Assembly (NCBI RefSeq): GCF_030848495.1 | Contig: NZ_JAVDDT010000008.1 | Location: 105,001-169,000, forward strand | Origin: Natronospira bacteriovora | GTDB taxonomy: Bacteria > Pseudomonadota > Gammaproteobacteria > Natronospirales > Natronospiraceae | Length of the DNA stretch: 64,000 nucleotides | Direction: 5' to 3' | Part shown: positions 16,158 to 25,800 of the stretch, piece after piece | How positions within the stretch are numbered: position 1 is the stretch's first letter | How the letters are laid out: each line of letters opens with the position of its first letter | Notes under the pieces: generated by a model | What the model was told of the DNA's origin: nothing | Database searches by the model: none | The model's input: the letters and a program-made list of their open reading frames with translations, nothing else | Made by a program: the position numbers and the translations under genes

Positions 16158-16307
16158 GGAACATGCTCCTCAGCCCCGGCGGATGGATACCTCAATATAC
16201 CGGAGGCCGCCGGATTGTGCAGGCAAGAACCCGTGGCGTGCTTGACACTACCGCACCGCCAGACGACCATTTGCCGGCCTTCTCCACAGCGAACGCGGGA
16301 CGACAGC

Positions 16308-16883
16308 ATGGGCAAGCGACTGAGCAAGATCTATACACGCACCGGCGACAAGGGGACCACCGGCCTGGGCGACGGCAGCCGGGTGGACAAGGACGATGCC
16401 CGTGTCAGCGCTTACGGCACCACGGACGAGCTCAATGCGGTGGTGGGCATGGTCCTGGCGGAAGACCTGCCGGAGGACATCCGCCACTGCCTGATGCGCG
16501 TCCAGCATGATCTCTTCGATCTGGGCGGCGAGCTCTGCATGCCGGGCTGGACAGTGATCTCCGCCGATTACACCGAACGCCTCGAGCAATCCCTGGATGG
16601 ATTCAATGCCGGGCTGCCCGCGCTGGAGGACTTCATTCTCCCCAGTGGCGGACGCGCCACGGCGGCCTGCCATCTGGCCCGCACGGTCTGCCGTCGAGCC
16701 GAGCGCGTGGTGTGGACCCTGAGCAAACAGGAAGCCATCAATCCGGAAGTGGCCCGCTACCTCAACCGCCTCTCGGATCTGCTGTTCGTGCTGGCCCGCG
16801 TGATCGTGCGCCACGAACAGGGCGAAGAAGTGATCTGGAAAAAGGGATACAGCCAGGCGGGGGGTGATTCCAATAAATCGTAA
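16308..16883 (+). CDS. Cob(I)yrinic acid a,c-diamide adenosyltransferase (PduO type)
   Basis: The enzyme transfers the adenosyl group of ATP to cob(I)alamin. The ATP-binding N-terminus KIYTRTGDKGTTGLGDGSRV is intact (residues 6-25), as are the GTTDELNA motif and the C-terminal CRRAERVV and NRLSDLLFVLARV segments. The ATG at 16308 gives 191 residues, a normal length; the frame is open further upstream but overlaps the opposite gene. The last codons and the TAA stop (16881-16883) fall inside the TAATCG hexamer repeat, so the repeat has shaped the C-terminus GGDSNKS. A weak TTGACA lies 70 bases upstream of the start without a good -10. Confidence 0.92.
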   Translation: MGKRLSKIYTRTGDKGTTGLGDGSRVDKDDARVSAYGTTDELNAVVGMVLAEDLPEDIRHCLMRVQHDLFDLGGELCMPGWTVISADYTERLEQSLDGFNAGLPALEDFILPSGGRATAACHLARTVCRRAERVVWTLSKQEAINPEVARYLNRLSDLLFVLARVIVRHEQGEEVIWKKGYSQAGGDSNKS

Positions 16884-17040
16884 TCGTATTCGTAATCGGC
16901 TTTTACCAGGTCACAAGCAGGGAAAAACGACCTACGAGCAACACCTTAAGAGCCGGTACGGCGGGGCTGTTGTCTTTTCGCTCGTCGCTCATGGCTGCTT
17001 TTGAAAAAGCCGATTACGATTACGACTACGACTACGACTG
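16874..17040. repeat. Inverted repeat built of TAATCG/CGATTA hexamers, copy 2
   Basis: A left arm with AATCGTAATCG, ATTCGTAATCGGCTTTT (16874-16913) and a right arm AAAAAGCCGATTACGATTAC continuing with GACTACGAC units (17004-17040) enclose about 90 bases of unrelated sequence. The design equals copy 1 at 13706-13797, but the spacer differs. The left arm overlaps the 3' end of the adenosyltransferase gene. Confidence 0.8.
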
Positions 17041-17064
17041 TTGAGCCATCTGATCACTGGGGCT

Positions 17065-17955
17065 CTAGGTCAATCCCGCCAACGTCAACATCGCCAGCAC
17101 GGCCAGCCACAGCACCAGACTGCGCATCAACAGACCACGGGCGCTGCGCACCACCGCCAACCCGGACTCGGTCGTGCCGGCGGAAATGCGCAGGGCACCG
17201 CAGCCGGCACAGGAGAGCACGCCTTCGCTGGTTTCGAAGAAGGGTTCGGTGCATTCCTCGTAATAGGCCTTCCAGTCGGCCATGGCTTCCTCGAAACTGC
17301 CGGTCAGGGCGTAGCTGATGGCCAGCAGACGAGCCGGCAGCCAGGCGAGAATTCCTTCGAACATCACGGCATGCTGGGCCAGACCGGTGCGGGCTTCCTC
17401 ACCCGGCACGGTGATGCCTCGACGCAGAAGATCGGCGCTGCGATAGAGCACGGCCCCGGCCGGCCCGAGAAGGACGAACCAGAAAATGACCGCGAACAGG
17501 CGATCATTGGCGCGCACCAGTGCCGCTTCGGTCACCGCGCGGTGGCTGTCGTCCTCGGGCGAAAGCCCCTGCTCCGATTCCATGATCTCTGCGGCCAGTC
17601 GACTGGCATCACCACCCTCGTCGGCGGAGGGGTCATGGGCATCCAGATAACGCTTGAGCTGGCCAAGAATCTCGCCGGGCCCGAGGCAATAGAGCAGCAC
17701 AAACACACTCAGCGCGAAGGCGAGCACCACGGAGAACTGGGCCAGCAGCCAGACGGCCAGCCAGATCATCACCGTCGGCAGGAGGCAGACGGCGGCGACA
17801 CCCAGCGGGCCATTGCCGCCGGGTACTGAAGCGAGGGGCTGCAGAAGCTGGTCGCGGAAGGCACTGAACCATTGCATGCGCCGGAAATGTTCCAGGTCGG
17901 CCGCGTGCAGGGCACGCTCCAGCGCCAAGGCCGCGATGATGGCAAGGAATGTCAT
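17065..17955 (-). CDS. ampE: AmpE-like regulatory membrane protein
   Basis: AmpE is an inner-membrane protein of the ampDE operon linked to beta-lactamase induction and cell-wall sensing. The 296-residue product starts MTFLAIIAALALERAL and has about four hydrophobic segments (residues 1-15, 50-90, 150-170 and the C-terminal 20). The CAGCG motif near residue 255 is noteworthy. The ATG at 17953-17955 has GGGGGA 7 bases upstream; an in-frame extension upstream would overlap ampD and is not conserved. It lies 58 bases downstream of ampD. Confidence 0.88.
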   Translation of the reverse strand: MTFLAIIAALALERALHAADLEHFRRMQWFSAFRDQLLQPLASVPGGNGPLGVAAVCLLPTVMIWLAVWLLAQFSVVLAFALSVFVLLYCLGPGEILGQLKRYLDAHDPSADEGGDASRLAAEIMESEQGLSPEDDSHRAVTEAALVRANDRLFAVIFWFVLLGPAGAVLYRSADLLRRGITVPGEEARTGLAQHAVMFEGILAWLPARLLAISYALTGSFEEAMADWKAYYEECTEPFFETSEGVLSCAGCGALRISAGTTESGLAVVRSARGLLMRSLVLWLAVLAMLTLAGLT

Positions 17956-18013
17956 CGAACCGTCCCCCTTAGTACTCAGCTTTGATGTCAGTGAAGGATA
18001 CTGCCTGACCGCG

Positions 18014-18601
18014 CTACGCTCCAGCCCCCGACCCGCTCGCCGACCAGTTCCGCATGGCCTGGCGCAGGCGGAACCACTGGAAATGGGGCCCCGGATCACT
18101 CTTGCGGCCGGGCGCAATATGGCAATGGCCCACCACCCTTTCCGCGCTGATATCAGGATAGTGGCGACTGATGGCCGCCGCCACCGGCCCGAGGCGGCGA
18201 TACTGGGCGTCGGTGTAGGGCAGCTCGTCCGTGCCTTCAAGCTCAATGCCGATGGCAATGTCATTGCAGGCACGGCGTCCCTGATGGTGGCTGACACCCG
18301 CATGCCAGGCTCGGCGCTGAAAGGGGACATACTGAACCAGCTCACCGTCGCGCCGGATCAGCAGATGGCTGGAAACCCGCAGGCCCGCGATTTGCCGGAA
18401 AAAGGGGTGTTCCCCGGATGGCAGCTGATTGCGAAACAGTGCGTCAACCCAGGGCCCACCGAATTGCCCCGGTGGCAGGCTGATGCCATGAATGACCAGC
18501 AGGGAGGGTGCGCAGTCCGCCGGTCTCGCATCGTGATTGGGCGAAGGGCACTGGCGCGCGCCCTCCATCAGGCCGTCGTGGATGTCAGGCAGAGTGTTCA
18601 C
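18014..18601 (-). CDS. ampD: 1,6-anhydro-N-acetylmuramyl-L-alanine amidase AmpD
   Basis: AmpD is the cytosolic zinc amidase that removes the peptide from anhydro-muropeptides. The zinc ligands are seen in LLVIHGISLPPG (His about 38), and in VVGHCHIAPGRKSDPGPHF (His about 157 and Asp about 167). WHAGVSHHQGRRACNDIAIG is the usual substrate-site segment. No signal peptide is present, as expected for the cytosolic enzyme. The start is GTG. It is cotranscribed with ampE and complements AnmK near the window start. It is divergent from argE. Confidence 0.95.
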   Translation of the reverse strand: MNTLPDIHDGLMEGARQCPSPNHDARPADCAPSLLVIHGISLPPGQFGGPWVDALFRNQLPSGEHPFFRQIAGLRVSSHLLIRRDGELVQYVPFQRRAWHAGVSHHQGRRACNDIAIGIELEGTDELPYTDAQYRRLGPVAAAISRHYPDISAERVVGHCHIAPGRKSDPGPHFQWFRLRQAMRNWSASGSGAGA

Positions 18602-18672
18602 GGCACCGGGATTCCTGCGCTAAGGTGGCATTGCATCATGCCGCCCACTATATCAGGCAGGAGTCCGAAACC

Positions 18673-19821
18673 ATGCGCCCGACCCTCAAGGACATGCTCA
18701 GTGAGCTGATTGCCTCCCCCTCCATGAGCGCCGTCACCCCGGAATTCGACACCGGCAACCGGGAGGTCTCGGAGAAGCTGGCGGAGTGGCTGGAGGCACT
18801 CGATTTTTCGGTTCGCCTGCAGGCCGTGGAAGGCGAGGACAAATTCAATGTCATTGCCACCCTCGGCAAGGGCAGTGGCGGACTGGTGCTGGCGGGGCAC
18901 ACCGACACCGTGCCCTACGATGAGAACCGCTGGAACACCGACCCCTTCAAGCTGGTGGAGAAGGACAACCGCTATTACGGCCTTGGCACCTGCGACATGA
19001 AGGCCTTCCTGGGCCTGGCCATCGAGGCCGCCAGCCGCTACCGGGGCGAGGATCTGGCCGAACCCATCATCATTCTGGGCACGGCGGACGAGGAATCCAG
19101 CATGGCCGGCGGCAAGGCACTGGTAGCCGAACACAGTCTGCGCGCGCGCTGCGCCATCATCGGCGAACCCACGCGGCTGACGCCCGTGCACCTTCACAAG
19201 GGCATTTACATGGAAGGGGTACGGCTGCGGGGTCGATCCGGCCATTCCAGTGACCCTTCGCTCGGCAACAACGCCCTTGAAGGCCTGCACAAGGTCATCG
19301 GCGAGCTGATGGGCTTTCGGGAAGAAATGGCGCGGCAGTACCACAACCCTGCCTTTCATGTGCCCTTCCCCACGCTCAATCTGGGCCATGTCCATGGCGG
19401 CGACAACCCGAACCGGATCTGTCCGGAGGCGGAGATCCATTACGACCTGCGCACCCTGCCGGAACAGGACATGGCTGAAACCCGCGCAGGCCTGCAGCAG
19501 CGAATCCGCCAGGTCGTGAGTGATACCGGCCTGGAACTGGAGTTCCTGGATCTTTTCGACGGTGTCGGCGGGCTGAACACGCCCATGGAGTCGGACATCG
19601 TCAAGGCCGTCACCGAACTCACCGGGCGCGAACCCGAGGCCGTCGCCTTTTCCACCGAAGGGCCGTTCCTGCAGGAACTGGGCATCGACACGGTGATCAT
19701 CGGCCCCGGTGACATCGCCCAGGCCCACCAGCCGGATGAGTTTCTGGCCACGGAGACGCTGCAGCCGACGCTGGATCTGATTGATGGCCTGATTCAGCGC
19801 TTTTGTGTGAAGAAAGGCTGA
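18673..19821 (+). CDS. argE: Acetylornithine deacetylase
   Basis: ArgE hydrolyses N-acetylornithine to ornithine in arginine synthesis. The 382-residue M20 metallohydrolase has LAGHTDTVPYDENRW (His and Asp, about residues 80-84), LGTCDMKAFLG (bridging Asp) and GTADEESSMAGG (catalytic and metal Glu, about residue 145). A dimerisation domain follows, with RGRSGHSSDPSLGNNA. The ATG at 18673 was chosen; earlier in-frame codons lie within the divergent ampD. Downstream is a 387-base gap holding a palindromic element. Confidence 0.93.
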   Translation: MRPTLKDMLSELIASPSMSAVTPEFDTGNREVSEKLAEWLEALDFSVRLQAVEGEDKFNVIATLGKGSGGLVLAGHTDTVPYDENRWNTDPFKLVEKDNRYYGLGTCDMKAFLGLAIEAASRYRGEDLAEPIIILGTADEESSMAGGKALVAEHSLRARCAIIGEPTRLTPVHLHKGIYMEGVRLRGRSGHSSDPSLGNNALEGLHKVIGELMGFREEMARQYHNPAFHVPFPTLNLGHVHGGDNPNRICPEAEIHYDLRTLPEQDMAETRAGLQQRIRQVVSDTGLELEFLDLFDGVGGLNTPMESDIVKAVTELTGREPEAVAFSTEGPFLQELGIDTVIIGPGDIAQAHQPDEFLATETLQPTLDLIDGLIQRFCVKKG

Positions 19822-19829
19822 GCTGGGAC

Positions 19830-20126
19830 GAGTGAATGGTGAATCGTAAGACGTGAATCGGAGGGGGGCGGTAGACGGTGCGGGGGCGCTCATCGTGTGA
19901 CGGCTTCGAAGGTGAGGTGTGAGGCACGAGGAGAAAACCCGAAGCCTTCGGCTTCCGCGCTTTGCGCGATTCAGGCCGGCCGACGGCCGGCCGTTGGGCG
20001 CCATCAGGCGCCCCGCCTTTCACCTCACTCCTAACGCCTCACACCTCACCTTCGAAGCCGCAGTATCAAAAGCGCCCCGCCACCCTCTACCGCTCCCCTT
20101 CGATTCACGATTCACGCGTCACGACG
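19830..20126. repeat. Nested palindromic element, copy A (in the argE-bioA gap)
   Basis: The 387-base gap is almost entirely one large imperfect palindrome. Outer arms carry GTGAATCG motifs (19838-19861 and 20100-20124). The next pair is GCGGTAGACGGTG against CACCCTCTACCGC, and then CGGCTTCGAAGGTGAGGTGT (from 19901) against its complement ending at 20060. The core holds four hairpins in order: GAAGCCTTCGGCTTC, GCGCTTTGCGCG, GGCCGGCC-n-GGCCGGCC and GGGCGCC-n-GGCGCCC. It is of the same family as the elements near 48.5, 52.1 and 53.1 kb. No protein-coding gene is supported here. Confidence 0.8.
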
Positions 20127-20208
20127 AAGCGATGGCGCCCTTGCGATAGGCAAAGCGGTAAACCACAATACCCCGCTTCCGGTTGACTGCAGACAGAAAG
20201 GCCCCACC

Positions 20209-21564
20209 ATGACCGATAATGCCTCCCTGGTCGCCCGCGACCTCGCCGCGCTTTGGCACCCCTGCACCCAGATGAAGGACCACGAATGGCTGCCCCTGGT
20301 ACCCGTGAAACGGGGCGAAGGGGTGTGGCTGGAGGATTTTGACGGCAATCGCTACATCGACGCGGTCAGTTCCTGGTGGGTGAATCTCTTCGGTCATGCC
20401 AATCCCCGCATCAACGCCGCGCTGCGTGATCAGATGGACAAGCTGGAACACGTGATTCTGGCCGGTTTCAGCCACGAGCCGGCGGTCGCGCTGGCCGAGA
20501 AACTGATCGAAGTCACACCGCCGAAGCTGGAACGCTGCTTCTATGCCGACAACGGCTCCTCGGCGGTGGAAGTGGCCGTGAAGATGAGCTTCCATTACTG
20601 GCGCAATGTGGGCCGGGGGGAAAAGAAACGCTTCATCACCCTGGCCAACAGCTACCACGGTGAGACCCTGGGCGCCCTGGCGGTGGGTAATGTGGCGCTC
20701 TACAAGGAAACCTACGGGCCGCTCTTGATGGAGACAATCACCGCTCCCTCACCGGACTGTTTCGAGCGGGAAGACGGAGAAAGCTGGGAAGCCTTCTCCC
20801 GACGCCAGTTCGAACCCATGCGGGACCTGCTCCAGCGCCATCATGAAGAAGTGAGCGCGGTCATCGTGGAACCACTGGTGCAGTGCGCCGGGGGTATGCG
20901 CATGTATCACCCGGTGTACCTGAAACTCCTGCGCGAGGCCTGTGATCAATTCGATGTGCACCTGATCGCCGATGAAATCGCCGTGGGGTTCGGGCGCACC
21001 GGCACCCTGTTCGCCTGTGAACAGGCCGACATCAGCCCGGATTTCATGTGCCTGTCCAAGGGCCTGACGGCGGGTTATCTCCCCCTGTCCGCCGTCATGA
21101 CCACGGACAGGGTCTATCAGGCTTTCTATGATGATTATGAGAACCTGACCGCCTTCCTCCATTCCCACAGCTACACCGGCAACCCCCTGGCCTGCCGCGT
21201 GGCCCTGGAAACCCTGCAAATCTTCGAGGACGATGACGTCATCGCCCGCAATCGGGTGCTGGCTAATCATGCAGCCCGCGCCTTTGCCCCCCTGGCGGAT
21301 CACCCCCACATCCGAGAGGTACGCCAGCACGGCATGATTCTCGCTGCGGAGATGATGCAGGATCCGGCGACAAGAAAGCCCTTCCCCTGGAAGGAGCGGC
21401 GCGGCCTGACGGTCTATCGTCACGGCCTTGAGAATGACGTTCTGCTGCGGCCACTGGGCCATGTGGTCTATTTCATGCCACCCTATGTGATCAACGAAGA
21501 ACAGATTGATCATGTGGCGCAGATCGCCCTGGAAGGCGTGGATCTGGCGACGAAACAGGAATAA
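20209..21564 (+). CDS. bioA: Adenosylmethionine-8-amino-7-oxononanoate aminotransferase
   Basis: BioA makes 7,8-diaminopelargonate in biotin synthesis, using SAM as amino donor. The 451-residue class III aminotransferase has LWHPCTQMKDHEWLPLVPV near the N-terminus, the BioA signature. It also has YADNGSSAVEVAVKM, the PLP-phosphate Asp in LIADEIAVGFGRTGTLFACE (about residue 250) and the Schiff-base Lys in CLSKGLTAGYLP (about residue 285). No other bio gene is adjacent. It precedes rsmE by 6 bases, so the two are cotranscribed. Confidence 0.95.
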   Translation: MTDNASLVARDLAALWHPCTQMKDHEWLPLVPVKRGEGVWLEDFDGNRYIDAVSSWWVNLFGHANPRINAALRDQMDKLEHVILAGFSHEPAVALAEKLIEVTPPKLERCFYADNGSSAVEVAVKMSFHYWRNVGRGEKKRFITLANSYHGETLGALAVGNVALYKETYGPLLMETITAPSPDCFEREDGESWEAFSRRQFEPMRDLLQRHHEEVSAVIVEPLVQCAGGMRMYHPVYLKLLREACDQFDVHLIADEIAVGFGRTGTLFACEQADISPDFMCLSKGLTAGYLPLSAVMTTDRVYQAFYDDYENLTAFLHSHSYTGNPLACRVALETLQIFEDDDVIARNRVLANHAARAFAPLADHPHIREVRQHGMILAAEMMQDPATRKPFPWKERRGLTVYRHGLENDVLLRPLGHVVYFMPPYVINEEQIDHVAQIALEGVDLATKQE

Positions 21565-21570
21565 TGAGGC

Positions 21571-22287
21571 ATGCGAATTCCAAGGGTTCTGCTGCACCCA
21601 CTGACACTTGAGCCAGGGGCCATCGTCTCCCTCCCGGGAGATGCCCGGCACCATCTTGGCAAGGTTCTGCGGCTGCAACCCGGTCATCCTTTGCACCTGC
21701 TCGACGGTGTCGGTGGAGAATTCGAGGGCGAACTGCTGGCCGATGGCGAGGTTAGGATCGGGTCGGCGACCGGACGCCAGGCCGAATCACCGCTTTCGGT
21801 CTGCCTGATTCAGGGCATCAGCCGGGGGCAACGCATGGACTACACCCTGCAGAAGGCGGTGGAGCTGGGGGTGAGTGCCATCCGGCCAGTGTTCTGCGAG
21901 CGAAGCGTGGTCAAACTGGACGACAAGCGCCTCGCCAGACGCATGGATCACTGGCAGGGTGTCATCCGTTCGGCCTGTGAACAATCAGGCCGAACCTGTC
22001 TGCCACGGCTGGAAGCCGCCTGCGGGCTGGCGGAATTGCCGCCGGTCAGCTACCGCGAGGGCTTCTATCTGGATCCGCAGGGGGATGGCAAGCTGATTGA
22101 TGGCGGCTTCGCGGCCCACGCCAGTCTGGTGGTGGGACCAGAGGGCGGCCTGAGTGACGGAGAGCTGGCGACGCTGCGATATCTCGGCTTTCGGGGTGTC
22201 ACGCTCGGCCCACGCATCCTGCGGACCGAAACCGCTGGCGTGGCCGCACTGGCAGTCATGCAGGCCATTCAGGGGGACTTTCGCTGA
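21571..22287 (+). CDS. rsmE: 16S rRNA (uracil(1498)-N3)-methyltransferase
   Basis: RsmE methylates U1498 of 16S rRNA. The 238-residue SPOUT methyltransferase has an N-terminal PUA-like part (RHHLGKVLRLQPG) and the knotted SAM site in LVVGPEGGLSDGEL and GVTLGPRILRTETAGVAAL near the C-terminus. It starts 6 bases after bioA and converges with the chpC-like gene, 15 bases between stops. Confidence 0.94.
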   Translation: MRIPRVLLHPLTLEPGAIVSLPGDARHHLGKVLRLQPGHPLHLLDGVGGEFEGELLADGEVRIGSATGRQAESPLSVCLIQGISRGQRMDYTLQKAVELGVSAIRPVFCERSVVKLDDKRLARRMDHWQGVIRSACEQSGRTCLPRLEAACGLAELPPVSYREGFYLDPQGDGKLIDGGFAAHASLVVGPEGGLSDGELATLRYLGFRGVTLGPRILRTETAGVAALAVMQAIQGDFR

Positions 22288-22302
22288 TCGGCCGGAGGAC
22301 GT

Positions 22303-22803
22303 TCAGCCCTCCTGGTCCACCATGGCGGTTTCCCGCTCGGGCAGGTATTCGCGCAGGCGCTCCTCGAGACTCTCGAGGTCGGGTACGATGGGGCGCTCGT
22401 TGGCCATGCGGATCTGGGTGATGACCGGGGCGTGCTCGGGAAGATCCGGCTTGCCACCACCACTGAGCACCCCTTCGGTGACGCGCACCAGATAGGGGTA
22501 GCCCTGGGTCATGACCGCGATCACTGGCGGATTCAACCAGCCCTTGAGGGCGTGAAAATAGGTGATGCGCGTCCGGCTGCTGCTCTCAGGAATGCCACGC
22601 CCGCAGGCGGCCTCGAAACACACCAGGGGCACCGACTGCTTCTCCCAGCGCACCATGCCCATGAACCATTCCGGTGCGTTGTCCGGGCGGCCATGGGGCA
22701 GGCTGTAACCCATGACTTCGCGCACCGCACTACGCGGGACGATCAGCTTGCCACCACTGATGGGAACCAGCAGGCTGTAGACGTCTTCGATTCGCTCTGT
22801 CAT
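22303..22803 (-). CDS. chpC: CheW-domain adaptor, ChpC-like
   Basis: The 166-residue protein is a single CheW-like domain (YSLLVPISGGKLIVPRSAVREV, then WFMGMVRWEKQSVPLVCFE). In the Pil-Chp system ChpC is one of two CheW-type proteins that couple chemoreceptors to the ChpA kinase. Its position as the last gene, directly after chpA, matches ChpC rather than PilI; PilI is encoded separately at 31 kb. The 47-base spacing from chpA suggests a shared transcript. No pilK or chpB lies in the cluster. Confidence 0.85.
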   Translation of the reverse strand: MTERIEDVYSLLVPISGGKLIVPRSAVREVMGYSLPHGRPDNAPEWFMGMVRWEKQSVPLVCFEAACGRGIPESSSRTRITYFHALKGWLNPPVIAVMTQGYPYLVRVTEGVLSGGGKPDLPEHAPVITQIRMANERPIVPDLESLEERLREYLPERETAMVDQEG

Positions 22804-22850
22804 CGCTTCTCAGCTCCGCCCGGCATTTCGATGATCAATCATTAGGCCCT

Positions 22851-25800
22851 TCACTCGCTACCCATGCTGGTTCGTTGAGGATCGAAGTCACCCACCAGCG
22901 AACGGATGTTTTCCATCAGCTCGGTTTCCTGATAGGGCTTGCCGAGATAACGATCGACACCGATCTCGAAGGCCCGGTTACGGTGCTTGTCCCCGGTTCG
23001 GGAGGTGATCATGATGATGGGCACGGATTTCAGCTCTTCATCGTTGCGCATGTGGGTGGCCAGTTCATAGCCGTCCATGCGGGGCATCTCGATATCCAGC
23101 AGCATCACGTCCGGCTTGACATCCTGCAGCTCGGCAAGCGCATCCACACCATCCTTCGCGGTTACCACCTTGAGGCCATAACGCTTGAGCAGGCGTTCGG
23201 TGACGCGGCGCACGGTGATGGAATCGTCCACCACCATGACGGTGGGTGTTTCATCCGCTCGGGCGGCGGCGGGCTGCTCGGCCATGTCGGTGGTCACGGT
23301 CTGCACGCCGCCGCGCACCATGCCACCCACGTCGAGAATAAGCACAATGCTGCCATCGCCCATGATGGTGGCACCGGAAATCCCGCGCACATTGGCAATC
23401 TGCGGGCCCACGGACTTCACCACCACTTCGCGGCTGCCCCGCATGCCTTCAGTCACCAGAGCCGAAGCGTAGTCGCCGACTCGCACCAGCAGCACGGGCA
23501 GGGTACTGGCGTCGTCCGGCAGGCTGGGACGACCAAATCCAAGCATGCCGCTCAGGTGCTGAAGCTGATAGTCGCGGCCGCCATATCGGAAACGCGGCTC
23601 TTCATCGGCCAGTTTCTGTTCGATCTCGTCCTTCGAAATGCGAACGATACCTTCGATGGACGGCAGGGGGATGGCGAACACTTCGTCCGCCACATCCACC
23701 ATCAGAGCCTGGGTAATGGCCAGGGTATAGGGCAGGCGGATGGTGAAACGGCTCCCCACCCCTTCACTGGATGTCATGTGGAAGCTGCCACCGAGCTGCT
23801 TGATCTCGCTGTGGACGACATCCATGCCCACGCCGCGTCCGGCCGTCTGGGTAATGGTATCCGCGGTGGAGAACCCGGGCTCGAGGATGTACTGGATGGT
23901 CTCTGCTTCGCTCAGCTCCACTCCCGGCTTGACCAGACCCATCTTCTCGGCCCGGGCCCGGATCTTCTGTACATTGAGGCCGCGCCCGTCATCCATGACC
24001 TCGATGACCACTTCCGAGCCTTCCCGGTGAAGCTCGATGGCAATCAGGCCCTCTTCCGGCTTGCCGTCCTTGTCGCGTTCTTCCGGTGTTTCAATACCAT
24101 GCACCACCGAGTTACGCAGCATGTGCTCCAGGGGTGCGATGATGCGTTCCAGCACCTGGCGATCCATTTCCCCTTCACCACCGATCAGGCGCAGATCCAC
24201 CTGCTTGCCTTCCTCGGCCGCGGTCTGACGCACCAGGCGGCGCAGCCGCTGGGCATGACGGGAGAAGGGCAGCATGCGGGTGCGCATGAGCCCGTCCTGC
24301 AGATCCGTGTTCACACGCGACTGCTGCACCAGCAGCGTCTCGGCCTCGCGGGCATGGTTGCTGAGCAGGCCCTGAAGACTCACAAGGTCACTCACGGACT
24401 CCTGCAGGGCCCGTGACAGCTGCTGAAGCTGGGAATAACGATCAAGCTCCAGCGGGTCGAATTCCAGGTCGGCACTCCCCTCTTCCTTCTCCCACTGATA
24501 GCGCACCTGCGCCTCGATCTCGATTTCCAGATCGCGGAACTGATGGCGCAGTCGATCCACCGTCTGATCCAGTTCCTTGAGGTGGAAGTCCATGTTGGAG
24601 AGCTGCTGCTCCACCCGGGAGCGGTAAATGCTGACCTCACCGGCATTGTTGAGGAGGTTTTCCAGCAAATCGGCACGGACACGCACCACTTCCTGCTGCA
24701 CGCGGGACGCACTGCGTCGCTCACCATGTTCAGCCAGCGGATCATGGGCCGACTCTTCCGCAGGGGCTTCGCCGGCGGTCGGCTCCACAGGGGTGGAAGT
24801 GGTGGGAGCTTCGTCTGGTTCCGGGGTCCACTCGTCTTCCTGCTCGAGATCACTGACGGGCTCGTCATCGAAGACGCGCCCACCCCGACGATCGAGCCGC
24901 TTGAGCTCGTCCTCCAGGTCGGAACCGTCAACGATGGCTTCGCCGGCCCCGACCTGTTCGATCATGCGGTGTACCCGGTCGACGCAGCGCTGGATAAGGC
25001 TGGTGAACTCGGCGCTCACGGGCAACTTGCCATCCACCGCCTTGGTGAGGACGGTCTCCATCTCGTGACTGAGGTCGCCCATGGGCTTGAGGCCGGACAT
25101 GCGGGCCCCGCCCTTCAGGGTGTGGAGATGGCGCTGAAGGGCCGCCACCAATGCCGCCTCATCTCGCTCAACCCGCCATTCCTGCAACGCTTCGTCCATC
25201 GCCTCCTGCAGCTCAAGCGCTTCTTCCATGAAGACGCCGGCCAGTTCCTCATCGTAATCCGGCAGATCGTCCAGCGGAATTCGATCCGGACTCACCACCT
25301 TGGCGGCGGTGGAATCGGCGGCATGGCTCACTTTCTCGTCTTCGGCAACCGGCTCCGGCTCGACGGCCGTGGACACCGACAGCGCCTGGGCACGCTCATG
25401 GATGCGTTCAAGCAGGGCGGCATCCGGTTGTGGCGCACCGGCCGGTGTGGCCAGCCCCGCCACCTGCTTGCGGACTTCGGCCACGGACTCCCTCAGCAAG
25501 TCGGCAAAACCGGCATCCGGCGCAATGTCGGCTTCCTGCATTTCCCGGGCCAGGCGCTCAAGCGGTGCGATGAGTGCGGGAATCTCTTCCACGTCGGCCG
25601 TGTGGGAACTGCCATTCAGGGTATGCAGTGCGCGCAGCAGGTCAGCGCTGATCACCGGCTCTTCATTGATGGCGTCGGCCTGCTCGCTGACGGTACTCAG
25701 GTGGCGATCCGTTTCCTTCTGGAATATCTCGAACAGCACCGGATCCATGGCAGGTTCGACGTCGAAGGCGTCTTCACCTTCCAGATCCAGCCCGGCCTCG

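Noticed and set aside
16234..16262. TTGACA-based promoter before the cobalamin adenosyltransferase gene
   Set aside because: The hexamer 17 bases downstream (GACCAT) is a poor -10, so the site is not supported.
19919..20186. Short open frames inside the argE-bioA gap
   Set aside because: They read through the nested palindromic element and have Arg/Pro-rich repetitive translations with no family resemblance.
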